DNA of 45,237 nt from NCBI GenBank assembly GCA_003160215.1, contig PLQW01000185.1, forward strand, positions 1 to 45,237. The letters run 5' to 3'. This stretch comes from Acidobacteriaceae bacterium. Lineage in GTDB: Bacteria; Acidobacteriota; Terriglobia; Terriglobales; Acidobacteriaceae. The position numbers were made by a program, and so were the translations under genes. Positions 9,517 through 17,874 of the stretch are shown here, piece after piece (within the stretch, counting starts at the first letter, position 1; each line of letters starts with the position of its first letter). The notes below the pieces were generated by a model. It had not been told where the DNA came from, searched no databases, and was given only the letters and a program-made list of their open reading frames with translations.

Positions 9517-11649
9517 CTACGCGAGAACCTCACTCGTCAGCTTGTCGTGTTCCAGTTTTACTGGCGCTGGGCGCACGAGCTGTTTGTCGACCAACTCCGC
9601 CAGGTCGATGGCGGTCATCTTGCCTTCCAGGCCCGCGACCTTGATCGCATCTTCTATATTCACCATGCAGAACGGGCAGGCAGTCACGATCACGTTGGCC
9701 CCGGCTTCGGCGGCCATCTTAACTCTCTTTACGCCCATCCTCTCGTCTTCTTTCGGCTCGTAGAACAGCATCAGCCCGCCACCGCCGCAACAGAACGACC
9801 GGTCGCGGCAGCGGTCCATTTCTACCCTCTTCAATCCGGGAATCGCATCCAGCACATCGCGAGGATCGTCGTACACCTGATTGTGCCGGCCGAGATAGCA
9901 GGGGTCGTGATAGGCGTAAACGTTGTCCATGTTCTCTACCGGATCGAGCTTGAGCTTGCCGGACTTCACTTCCCGGCAGATGACCTGACTGATGTGCTCC
10001 ACCGGCGGCACATCCTCGTAGTCGTGCTTCAGTGCGTTGTAGGCGTGCGGATCGGAAGTGACGATCCGCTGGACTCCCGACGCCTTGATGGCATCGACGT
10101 TGTGGTCCCGCAGCGCCATGAACAAAGTTTCTTCGCCAAACCGACGGGCATCATGTCCACTATCTTTTTCCGCAGCGCCCAAGATTCCGAAATTCACTCC
10201 AGCCGAATCGAGAATCCTCGCGGTAGCGCGTCCAATCGATTGCATGCGGTCGTCGTAGGAGGTGATGCTGTCGACGAAGTACAACGTATCCGCATTGCTC
10301 TTCCCGTCCAGGGTCTTGACGGTGCAAGTCTGGGAGAAATCTTTGGCCTTTGTCCACTCGGCCCTTTTCTTCTCCATCTTGCCGTAGGGATTGCCGCGGC
10401 TCTCGAGGGCCTTCAGCGGCTTCTGCAAGGACTGGGGCACGTTACCGTCGTCGATCATGCCCCGCCGCAAGTCGACGATCTTGTCGATGTACTGGATCAG
10501 CAACGGGCATTCCTCTTCACAAGCGCCGCAGGTCGTGCAAGACCAGATTTCATCTTCCGAGTAAATGCTGCCGATCAATGGCGTGCCGTTGCCTGAACTG
10601 CCGAACATCGGATAATGCTGGAAACTGTAGTCTCTTGCCTTGATAGTGATAAACCTTGGCGACAGCGGCCTTCCCACCGCATTGGCCGGGCATTGGTCCG
10701 AACACCGCCCACAGTCGGCGCAGGAATAGAAATCGAGCATGTGCTTCCAGGTAAAGTCTTCGAACGTCTTTACGCCAAAGGATTTCACCTGATCCAGGTG
10801 CTCGTCGGACACGCCCCATCTCACCGGCTTCACGGTCCCGCGGTCCAACTTTGCGAAATAGACATTGAATAAAGATGTTTCCACGTGGAACTGAATTCCG
10901 AACGGCCGATAGCACAGCAAGAAGTAAAAGGTCAGCACATCGACGAAATAGGCGCCGAGGTGGAGCGTCTGGAGTGTCGGCAACGGAGTCGAAATAAGAA
11001 CATTCTTCAACATCCACGGCAACGACAGGGCAGCGAGGAATTCAACGGGCTGGCCCTGCTGTGTCTGAAAGGCCGCCTTGCTCGCCTCGAACAGGCTCTC
11101 AGACGCCATCAGCAGCGCAATTAACGCCAGGAGGAAGATGGCGTCGACGGGGTGGCCTTTCCCGTACCTGGCAGGCACTGAGTAGCGCGCAGGCTTGAAG
11201 ACCACTCGGCGAACGGCGGCCACCACCATGCAAAGGAAGACAACGGTTGCAGCGTAGTCCTTAACGATGTCGTAGATGTGACCGATTTCCCCTGAAGAGC
11301 CCGGCAGAGTGAAATTCGGGGAAAAACCGAGAATGAGCAGAGAGAAGGCCTGGGTCGCCAGGATAAGGAAGCCCGCAAAGAAAAGGATGTGCATTATCCC
11401 TGCGGTGCGATAGCGCGGATGCTTCCACTGCCCCAGCCAAAATTGGAGGACCCTCTCCAATCGGACTAAGGGCCGATCAAAGCGCCAATCGCGTTCGCCC
11501 CGAATGAGCGGCGTCATGCGCTTCGACACAATATAGAAGAAGCACGCGACCCCCAGCACGTTAAGGACAAAGAACAGATCTCGCCCGGTGATCAACCAGT
11601 ACGTCATTTGCGCCGGTGATTGGATGCCTTCCACCATAATGCTCAACAT
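9517..11649 (-). CDS. etfD: Membrane Fe-S ETF:quinone oxidoreductase (EtfD/EMR, HdrD-like)
   Basis: The 710-residue fusion has an N-terminal NarI-like membrane part with about five or six helices (roughly 16-42, 84-108, 131-150, 168-190, 205-250). Two 4Fe-4S motifs follow: CADCGRCSDQCP (Cys310, 313, 316, 320) and CTTCGACEEECP (371, 374, 377, 381). The second CCG domain is intact (HDPC584, CCGGGG at 620-625, CPFC 658-661). The first CCG-like unit has lost its cysteines (KDSG near 495-498, SDPHA near 532-536). Known homologues carry electrons from EtfAB to menaquinone. It heads the operon, so beta-oxidation electrons would enter the membrane here. TAGGAG directly abuts the ATG at 11649; a second in-frame ATG at 11637 has better spacing and may be the true start. 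Confidence 0.93.
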   Translation of the reverse strand: MLSIMVEGIQSPAQMTYWLITGRDLFFVLNVLGVACFFYIVSKRMTPLIRGERDWRFDRPLVRLERVLQFWLGQWKHPRYRTAGIMHILFFAGFLILATQAFSLLILGFSPNFTLPGSSGEIGHIYDIVKDYAATVVFLCMVVAAVRRVVFKPARYSVPARYGKGHPVDAIFLLALIALLMASESLFEASKAAFQTQQGQPVEFLAALSLPWMLKNVLISTPLPTLQTLHLGAYFVDVLTFYFLLCYRPFGIQFHVETSLFNVYFAKLDRGTVKPVRWGVSDEHLDQVKSFGVKTFEDFTWKHMLDFYSCADCGRCSDQCPANAVGRPLSPRFITIKARDYSFQHYPMFGSSGNGTPLIGSIYSEDEIWSCTTCGACEEECPLLIQYIDKIVDLRRGMIDDGNVPQSLQKPLKALESRGNPYGKMEKKRAEWTKAKDFSQTCTVKTLDGKSNADTLYFVDSITSYDDRMQSIGRATARILDSAGVNFGILGAAEKDSGHDARRFGEETLFMALRDHNVDAIKASGVQRIVTSDPHAYNALKHDYEDVPPVEHISQVICREVKSGKLKLDPVENMDNVYAYHDPCYLGRHNQVYDDPRDVLDAIPGLKRVEMDRCRDRSFCCGGGGLMLFYEPKEDERMGVKRVKMAAEAGANVIVTACPFCMVNIEDAIKVAGLEGKMTAIDLAELVDKQLVRPAPVKLEHDKLTSEVLA

Positions 11650-12057
11650 CTCCTACGGGGCCAGGTTCCCGTTACTCCTGCAAATGTTGTTCAGAGGGCC
11701 AACGCACGAAGCGGCCGCCGAACGCATCAGGATGAGAACAACAAATGGCGGCAATTGCTTTCGCCCTCGTAACGCTGAGGGGTAGCTCAGGCGCTAGTGC
11801 ACTGACCTGCACCCGGGAGTACGCTTCAGTTTGAAGGGGAACCGGACATATGTCTGTGACGCGAAGTACGGTGTGCCTGTGATGCCGGGTACTCTGTGAC
11901 GTGACGTTACCCGGATGCGAGGAGAAACTGGAGTGGCGTTGCAGCTCCCGCAATGAGATAGGTCGAAAAACAGCTTTCACGTTGGGCGACAACTCATGCT
12001 GATCGGTACCGGGTGTACGGGCAGTTTCATATTGGGTGTTAGGGTGGAGCACCGCTT
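11650..12057. other. Intergenic stretch without a convincing gene
   Basis: No reading frame here looks coding; the available ones have no recognisable domains and Arg/Ser/Pro-heavy compositions typical of GC-rich shadows. It must contain the promoter of the etfD operon (minus strand), but I could not pick a clear -35/-10 pair. A GGGGTAGCTCAGG string near 11780 resembles a tRNA D-arm only by chance. Confidence 0.5.
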
Positions 12058-12173
12058 CAGCTGAATTATGTATGAGCGCGCAAGTAGTTCTTTGGGTGTC
12101 ATCCCGAGCGAAGAGCGCAGCGAGGAGTCGAGGGAGCCCCTTTGGCCTCGCGCCATCTCAAAGTTGTCGGGAT
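12058..12173 (+). repeat. Partial copy of the GTCATCC palindromic element
   Basis: The string GGGTGTCATCCCGAGCGAAG and the following GCGCAGCGAGGAGTCGAGGG match the left half of the complete element at 35261-35476. The match includes the preceding TTCTTTGGGTG and the distorted outer arm GCTGAATTATGTATGA. The right palindromic half is absent, so this is a decayed or half copy. It lies between two minus-strand genes. Confidence 0.7.
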
Positions 12174-12198
12174 TATGTCTGTGACAAATTCAGAAAAA

Positions 12199-12399
12199 CT
12201 AAGGTTCGCGGCGGACTAGATTCCAAAGGAAAGTCGCACCTGCCGCAAAAAGCGCGGCAATAGCCAGTCTTTGCAGAACTGTTTCCAGCGCATCGCTAGT
12301 GACCGCGTTCAAGATTCTGCGACCATCGAAACCAGCTTGGAGCGCGAACATTACCGCGAGAAACGCTAGAAAGACCTTTGTGTTATATGCAATTTTCAT
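12199..12399 (-). CDS. Small two-helix membrane protein, unknown function
   Basis: From ATG at 12399-12397 this encodes 66 residues with two hydrophobic segments: about 10-24 (LAFLAVMFALQAGF) and 44-62 (LAIAALFAAGATFLWNLV), ending in a basic tail RREP. The frame is open 20 codons further up to another ATG (12459), but that extension is His/Arg/Ser-rich and unlike a protein start, so the internal Met is preferred. No good ribosome site was seen. It lies 97 bp downstream of the heme peroxidase gene on the same strand. No family is recognised, and it could be a chance frame, though the hydrophobic pattern argues for a real inner-membrane protein. Confidence 0.45.
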   Translation of the reverse strand: MKIAYNTKVFLAFLAVMFALQAGFDGRRILNAVTSDALETVLQRLAIAALFAAGATFLWNLVRREP

Positions 12400-12495
12400 T
12401 GGCTGGGAGCGGATTCTGTGGGCACTTCTTCGGCTGTGAATGTGTGACCACCACTCCATGCTACGCCATCGGCCGTCTATGCGAGTACGTGCCCG

Positions 12496-14856
12496 TTATT
12501 GCTTAAACGCGGGATCGGCGATCGCGTCCGGCCGTGGCTTCCAATCGAGCGTGTAGTATTCGCCACGCGCGCGTCCCCAAGGATCGAATGCATTGGTCAC
12601 ATGCTGCAACTCCGGAGTCAGTTCCGGAATGTTTCGCAGCAGTACCCGCTTGAGCGGCGAAACTGGCTGCTTATGCCCGTTCGGCATGCCGGCTTCGATC
12701 ATCTCCGGTCCCGGACCGTTATGGTTCACCCAGTCGACGCCCAGTTGCGTATAAAACTCCGGTCTGAAGCTCGAGGTGAAGAAACGGTCGCTGTATAACC
12801 TCCGCGACGCATTCAGAATGAATACGACAAACTGCGTCTCCGAAATCGCAAATCCGTGCGGCCTCGTCGATTCCGCAAGCCAGCCGACAACCGTGTCCAC
12901 ATCTTCAATGTTGTCGACCACGGACCCGTTGGGATGGCCCAGACAGTCGTTGATCGGCGAAGAGTCTTCGTTCACCTGCGCGTCCGTGATCACCTTCGAG
13001 GAATCGCAAACGTGCGTGCCATAGACCTCGCGCAATTGACCGACTATCTCTTGCTGTTGTTTGTGGGCAGCCGAATCGGCGGGGAGACTCTTATCCATGA
13101 AGTCGTCGTAGCTGGTCAGTTGACGCAGGCCATACTGCCGCCGAAACTCGTTGAAACGCGGCACGCCATGCTCGCGGTCGCGAATCAGGTCGAGCGCCGC
13201 AATATCGATCTGCCCGGTGGGAGTGTCGAGCCGCGGCAGATGAATGTTCTGCATGAACTGCGGATGGTTGTGCAGCGCGAGCAGTCCCAGACGCTGCCGT
13301 CCCAAACTCAGACCCCAGTTGGCCAGCCCACGCGATCGCATCGCATCCGTCGCCTTGCCCTCGAACGTATCGACTACGGCGACTTTCTGGACGATCTGGT
13401 TCGGGTCCTTGCTAACATCGCGGTACTCGATCAGGTCGGGAACCAGTGGGTGGAGGCGGTACACGGTGACGAATTCTTCGGGGAAGTTGAATGGCGACCC
13501 GAAGTGATTCACGCCGCCATTGACGTCGTTCGGATTCGTGATGTCATAGTGCGGAACTGTGCTGCCGATCCCAAAGATCCCCGGTCCGGACGCGAAGACC
13601 GAATACCACTGCGACTCTTTCGTGCTGCTCTTCGATTTGCCGAAATTGTGGACGATGATATCCGACAGCTCCTTTGAAACGTCGGAGTCGCCCGTACCAA
13701 GCAGCCCGTTCCAGTTTGCGTTCATGCCCTTGTAGAGCGGCTCGTCGTAAAGAAGCTGGGGCGTCCATTCGATGGTATGGATCTTGGCGATCTCGGCCGA
13801 CACCACCAGCCTCGCCACCTGGAAAGGCTCATCCGGCGTGACGTCCTGGTTGCGGATCACGCGTTTTGGGTCGGAGGGATTGCGCAGGCCGCTGTCTGCG
13901 TCGGGCATTCGTGCCGTTTGCCTCCGAAATTCATCGACAAACGAATTGTGTTCCCGCGCGAACAGGTTGTGATAGAAGCTCAATCCGATCGACCAGTTGT
14001 CCGGAAATGCTACGGACTCCTGCCCGGTCCACTGCGGCTGCATCGGATCGGAGGCCTGCAGCACGGGCAAATAGCCACCGCCGGGCATCGCAGCGACTGG
14101 TTCGAGCAGCATTTTCGCGGGGTCTTTCGGATCGCGCTTCACGCGCCTCCACGAAGTCTCGTCGAAGCCGTAGAGCTGCGAGGCGTCCCACCACGCTGTG
14201 TTCTTGTTGCTGAATGTTTTCGGCGCGCGCGTCAGATAATTATGGCCGCCGCTGGAAAATTGATCGGGCGGAGAACTCTGCAGCACATAAGCCTTGTCCA
14301 CCTGATCGGCGGGACGGCATCCCAGCTTCTGGACGTCGTCCGGCGTGAGCGGCGTCTCGACACCATTCACCAACTGCGTCTTGCAGCCAACCTCCATAAT
14401 TTCGGCAGCGTTGTGGCCCTCCTCCATGTGCGAGAACCAATCGTGCGTCATGAATTGAATCCAGTAGGCGGCCAGCACGTTGAAGAACGGCGCCTTTTGG
14501 TAATCGCAGTTCGCGTCGGGCGAATTATTCGGGAGGCCGAATCCTGCGTTACAGGCGCTTGGGTTTGAATGTGCCCGTGTAAACAGTTTACGGCTGATAA
14601 CTTGAGGGTCAGGCGTCAGCAAGCCGATCCGACCGCCGTGGCGGTTTTTGGTCAACACCGTCTGCCCGAGGTCCGGGAAGGTGGTATCGAATTCGACGTT
14701 GCGGGCGAATGGTGTGCCGCTGGAACCCATCAACGGGTTGCGAAGGTCGTTGCAAATTCCCGTCAGGGTGCGCGCGCGAATCAGGTCGCCCGTGCACACC
14801 TGCTCGCCATCACCGCCGACGGCCAGGTAGTTCGGACTGTCCTTGGGCAGGCGCAT
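12496..14856 (-). CDS. Animal-type heme peroxidase / alpha-dioxygenase-like protein, main part (frameshifted gene)
   Basis: This 786-residue frame is the catalytic part of a heme peroxidase of the animal peroxidase-cyclooxygenase superfamily. The distal-site motif WIQFMTHDWFSH (His138) closely matches fatty-acid alpha-dioxygenases. YHNLFAREHN (295-304) and the segment EFVTVYRLHPLVPD carry Tyr466 and His469. That Tyr-x-x-His spacing equals the radical tyrosine and proximal His of alpha-dioxygenase and cyclooxygenase. The natural protein does not start at this Met: the preceding domain and signal peptide are in another frame (14781-15338), and one missing base near 14875-14880 would join them as GPALKVWPEMRLP. 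Restored length is about 947 residues, probably exported. Likely chemistry is peroxide-dependent oxidation or fatty-acid oxygenation; the substrate is unknown. Confidence 0.88.
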   Translation of the reverse strand: MRLPKDSPNYLAVGGDGEQVCTGDLIRARTLTGICNDLRNPLMGSSGTPFARNVEFDTTFPDLGQTVLTKNRHGGRIGLLTPDPQVISRKLFTRAHSNPSACNAGFGLPNNSPDANCDYQKAPFFNVLAAYWIQFMTHDWFSHMEEGHNAAEIMEVGCKTQLVNGVETPLTPDDVQKLGCRPADQVDKAYVLQSSPPDQFSSGGHNYLTRAPKTFSNKNTAWWDASQLYGFDETSWRRVKRDPKDPAKMLLEPVAAMPGGGYLPVLQASDPMQPQWTGQESVAFPDNWSIGLSFYHNLFAREHNSFVDEFRRQTARMPDADSGLRNPSDPKRVIRNQDVTPDEPFQVARLVVSAEIAKIHTIEWTPQLLYDEPLYKGMNANWNGLLGTGDSDVSKELSDIIVHNFGKSKSSTKESQWYSVFASGPGIFGIGSTVPHYDITNPNDVNGGVNHFGSPFNFPEEFVTVYRLHPLVPDLIEYRDVSKDPNQIVQKVAVVDTFEGKATDAMRSRGLANWGLSLGRQRLGLLALHNHPQFMQNIHLPRLDTPTGQIDIAALDLIRDREHGVPRFNEFRRQYGLRQLTSYDDFMDKSLPADSAAHKQQQEIVGQLREVYGTHVCDSSKVITDAQVNEDSSPINDCLGHPNGSVVDNIEDVDTVVGWLAESTRPHGFAISETQFVVFILNASRRLYSDRFFTSSFRPEFYTQLGVDWVNHNGPGPEMIEAGMPNGHKQPVSPLKRVLLRNIPELTPELQHVTNAFDPWGRARGEYYTLDWKPRPDAIADPAFKQ

Positions 14857-15338
14857 CTCCGGCCATACCTTGAGCGCGGACCGCCGACGCCCGCGCGTCC
14901 AGTAACATAGGTTTGATAGGTTCCGTTGTTATCGAACAGGTTGAACTTGATCAACTCAATGCGCTGATATTCGAGATCGAGCAGCGCGCCCGACACTCCG
15001 CGAAACGTTGGGCCCTTCGTCGAAATAAAACCGGACGGCAGAGAAGACATGTCTCCGGTACCCCAATATTGCGACCAATCAACCCAAGGAGTCAGCCGGA
15101 ATTGAAGAGTTTTCTGGCCCCCGCGACACAGAGCCGTGGCTTCGGTTACCTTGCCCTCAAAACGCTGATCGCGGGTGTCGGCGATCTTGCGGAAGCCGCT
15201 TAGCACCATTTTGGCGCATGCCTGAAGTGCCGCCGCCTCCTCCTTCTTCGGGTTTGTGCTATCGCCGGCGGGAGCAGCCGCCGAGCGGAGTGGAAACATG
15301 AATGTTACGCACAGCAGAAGCAGGAAGTAGGCTTTCAT
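14781..15338 (-). pseudogene. N-terminal fragment of the heme peroxidase (signal peptide and N-domain), cut off by a frameshift
   Basis: ATG at 15338-15336 begins a signal peptide (MKAYFLLLLCVTFMFPLRS, cleavage near AAA-AP). A domain of about 130 residues follows, including FRLTPWVDWSQYWGTGD and LIKFNLFDNNGTYQTYVTGR. After TGRAGVGGP the frame degenerates into Arg/Cys-rich sequence while the peroxidase continues in another frame. Adding one G after CCG (near 14878 on the minus strand) would restore a smooth reading. Either a real 1-base deletion inactivates the gene or the sequence has an error here; good codon sense on both sides favours a recent event or error. An open extension to 15587 exists, but the signal peptide decides the start. 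Confidence 0.8.
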
Positions 15339-15344
15339 AGGGGC

Positions 15345-15376
15345 ACTATAATTCAGCTTAATTCGCTTGAAGTCAA
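15345..15376 (-). promoter_or_regulatory. Candidate sigma-70 promoter of the heme peroxidase gene
   Basis: On the minus strand TTGACT (15376-15371) is followed by TATAGT (15350-15345) with a 20-bp spacer, or by AATTAT with a 17-bp spacer. The -10 ends only 6 bases before the ATG at 15338. No Shine-Dalgarno is present, so the transcript could be leaderless or nearly so. Confidence 0.35.
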
Positions 15377-15483
15377 GAAATTTAACAGCTCGACGGAAGG
15401 CAGAAAAGCGAGCGCGTGGCCGAACCAATCCGGTCAGAAAGAACATAATCGCACAGCTCCTCTGGAGGGACCCGAACAGTTGG

Positions 15484-16485
15484 TTACAGCTTTCCGATTG
15501 CGTCGGCGACGCAGTCGCGAAGCACGGCTCCGCTCGTAACCAGCGCGGAGAAATGGCCAGCCGGAATCCAGCGCAGCGTGCTTCCATGCCAGTGCTGGTG
15601 CAGGCGCGCGGTCTCGCTGCTCAGCACATACCCGTCGCGCGTGCATCCGGCAATGACGGCTGCGTCCACCCGGATCGGCGGAGGATAGCGCGTGATATCG
15701 GCGACGTCAAAAACTCGCTGGAGCCGCTCGCGTGTGGCCGCGCGCAAGTTCGCTCCGCCGCCCAGGGCGTCCAGATCGACGCTCCACGACAGGAGTCCGC
15801 GGGTATAGATGCTACTGGCAGAGGCGCCGGTGGCCAACGCTGCACATGCGACGGAAAATGGACAGACCGCCGCGGTGATCGCAGCCATATGGCCGCCCAT
15901 GCTGTAGCCGGCGACAACCAGCTTGGGATAGCGCTCGCTCAGATTTTCCAGCAGCGCGCGCGCTTCCAGCACCATGCCCAGTGCCATCAATCCGTGATCG
16001 CTGACGGTGATGAGAGATGGTCCGCCCGCAAGCCGCCGGCGGCCATAGAAAGGGCTCACAAGAAAGTAGAGGTCGAGCCCGCGCGCGATGAGTGGACCAA
16101 AGACGTGCTCGCGTGGCCGATAACCCTCGTCACGCGAACCCGCCAGGATCACGCAGGCGGCACGATTACCTTCGCGCAACCAGGCGCGCACATGTGCGGT
16201 GCGCGTTTCTTTGGGGAGCAACTCCAGCGGCGAGGTGAACATACCGTCGCGCCGCACGATGCGACCGCGCTTACGTGCCGCGTGCCACTCGACAGAAACC
16301 GGAGGAGGCGGATCGCTGTAGGAGACGCGCGTCGAAAGCTCCGCCAGGAGCGACTCCTCTCCCCATCCTCGCGAAAACATCTTCGACCCGCGTGACATCC
16401 CGGCTACGAGCAAGTCGAGCGGGTGCGCTCCCGTGACGGGACTATTCCCGACAAACCCGCGAAGCAAGCGATTGGCTATGTCCAT
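15484..16485 (-). CDS. ABHD18-like (DUF2048) alpha/beta hydrolase
   Basis: From ATG at 16485 the protein has 333 residues. The nucleophile elbow is GYSMGG (Ser195). Earlier come RWGWGEE-like N-terminal segments, a central CVILAGSRDEGY (about 111-122), and RGLDLYFLVSPFYGRRR (about 135-151) typical of the ABHD18/DUF2048 family. GHFSAL near the C-terminus can supply the catalytic His. Family function is poorly known; lipid ester hydrolysis is a reasonable inference. The frame is open to an ATG at 16782, but that extension would overlap the divergent Rieske gene and lacks family similarity, so the later start MDIANRLLRGF is preferred. Neither start has a clear ribosome site. It lies 145 bp upstream of the peroxidase, same strand. 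Confidence 0.8.
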   Translation of the reverse strand: MDIANRLLRGFVGNSPVTGAHPLDLLVAGMSRGSKMFSRGWGEESLLAELSTRVSYSDPPPPVSVEWHAARKRGRIVRRDGMFTSPLELLPKETRTAHVRAWLREGNRAACVILAGSRDEGYRPREHVFGPLIARGLDLYFLVSPFYGRRRLAGGPSLITVSDHGLMALGMVLEARALLENLSERYPKLVVAGYSMGGHMAAITAAVCPFSVACAALATGASASSIYTRGLLSWSVDLDALGGGANLRAATRERLQRVFDVADITRYPPPIRVDAAVIAGCTRDGYVLSSETARLHQHWHGSTLRWIPAGHFSALVTSGAVLRDCVADAIGKL

Positions 16486-16755
16486 GGGCACTTGAGTAAT
16501 GAAATCGATGGGCGTTATTTCAACAACGTTGGCAACAGATATTAATCGAAACCTGGCACGGAAGGTAGAACTTTGTGAACCCGGCGCAAACAACGTCAGC
16601 CCTGTCGGAACAATCAACAGTCTGTTATTCACCGGGCATTGACCCTCGAAAAGCAGATCGGCGTCCCGAACGGAAGAGCGAGCCATCTTTTCGCCGCCGA
16701 CTCCTCCGACCTCGGACAACTCTGGCCTTGCGCTATAGTATGGGGACTCAGGATC

Positions 16756-17871
16756 ATGACTGGCGAAGTTACTCGCACTCAAATCGCACCCGCCGGGCCG
16801 GGCGCCACGCTGCTATACGACGACTGGTATCCCGCGCTGCGATCGTCGAAGATAGCCGGCGAGCACATGGCCACGGCCATGCTGCTGGGCATTCCGTTGG
16901 TTTTGGGACGAACCGCCGCGGGCCGTTACTTCGCTATGCGCGATACCTGTCCCCACCGCGGCATTCCTCTTTCCTACGGATGGTTCGATGGCCAGCAGGT
17001 CACCTGCAAATATCATGGCTGGTCCTTCGAGGCGGTATCTGGGCAGTGCCGCGAGATTCCTTCGCTGACGAGCCAAGACTCCCTCGACCCCTCACGTATT
17101 TACGCTGCTGCGTTTCCTTGCGAGGAGCATGACGGCCATGTATGGGTGTACGTTCCTCAACCAGGCAGAGGCAAGCTGCGGATGGATGATGCCGCGAAAC
17201 TGCCGCCGGTTCCAGAGGTCCCGAAGTTCAGCCAGCGGTATCGCAGCGCGCATCTTTGGGCTGATCTGCCTTGTAACGTAGACCACGGCATCATCGGGCT
17301 CATGGATCCCGCCCATGGTCCATTCGTTCATCAGGCTTGGTGGTGGCGTTCGAAGCAGAGTATCCACGAGAAGCAAAAACAGTTCGAGCCCATCGACAGC
17401 GGCTTCCGCATGACCGCGCATCAACCGTCGGCGAACAGCGCGCCCTACAAGCTGCTCGGAGTATATGGACAGCCGATCACGACGACCATCGACTTCGTCT
17501 TGCCCAACCGGCGTTACGAAATCATCCGCTGCGGCGAGAAATGGTTCGCCAGCCTTACCACGGTCACGCCAACAACCGAGGACCATTGCCGGATCGACGT
17601 CTGCGCGGCGTGGAACATCTTTCTCCGCGTGCCGTTTCTTACCGCGATCGCCAAGTTCTTCGGCCGACGCTTCGTTCGCCAGGACCAGCTAACCATGATC
17701 CAGCAGGCGGAAGGACTGAAACATAATCCTAGCCTCATGCTAATTGACGATGCGGACCGGCCAGCCAAATGGTATTTCGAGCTGAAACAGGCGCGGCTCG
17801 AGTCGCAAGCCACGGGCGCTCCCATGCGACATCCCATGAGCGGGCCGGTGACACTGCGATGGAGAAGCTGA
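16756..17871 (+). CDS. Rieske [2Fe-2S] mononuclear-iron oxygenase
   Basis: The 371-residue protein from ATG at 16756 carries a Rieske domain (about 20-130) with the cluster ligands Cys65, His67, Cys84 and His87 (CPHRGI and CKYHGWSF). A catalytic segment follows, NVDHGIIGLMDPAHGPFVH, in which Asp184, His187 and His192 are candidate mononuclear iron ligands. This is the layout of PaO/VanA-type oxygenase subunits, which use O2 and an external reductase; none is encoded next to it. The substrate cannot be told. TATAGT at 16734-16739 is a likely -10 box, very near the start. The frame opens further upstream (16639), but that part has no Rieske-type sequence. The AlbA_2 gene begins 3 bp after its stop, so the two are probably co-transcribed. 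Confidence 0.92.
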   Translation: MTGEVTRTQIAPAGPGATLLYDDWYPALRSSKIAGEHMATAMLLGIPLVLGRTAAGRYFAMRDTCPHRGIPLSYGWFDGQQVTCKYHGWSFEAVSGQCREIPSLTSQDSLDPSRIYAAAFPCEEHDGHVWVYVPQPGRGKLRMDDAAKLPPVPEVPKFSQRYRSAHLWADLPCNVDHGIIGLMDPAHGPFVHQAWWWRSKQSIHEKQKQFEPIDSGFRMTAHQPSANSAPYKLLGVYGQPITTTIDFVLPNRRYEIIRCGEKWFASLTTVTPTTEDHCRIDVCAAWNIFLRVPFLTAIAKFFGRRFVRQDQLTMIQQAEGLKHNPSLMLIDDADRPAKWYFELKQARLESQATGAPMRHPMSGPVTLRWRS

Positions 17872-17874
17872 GCG

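Noticed and set aside
11775-11840. A tRNA-like string (GGGGTAGCTCAGG) upstream of etfD
   Set aside because: No acceptor pairing, no anticodon arm and no TTCGAAT-type T-arm follow, so it is a chance match.
11672-12052. A 126-codon minus-strand frame in the gap before the etfD operon
   Set aside because: No recognisable domain, mixed Arg/Ser/His composition, no ribosome site, and it overlaps repeat DNA.
15367-16395. A 342-codon plus-strand frame opposite the ABHD18-like gene
   Set aside because: Shadow of the hydrolase, Arg/Ala/Gln-rich, with no domain.
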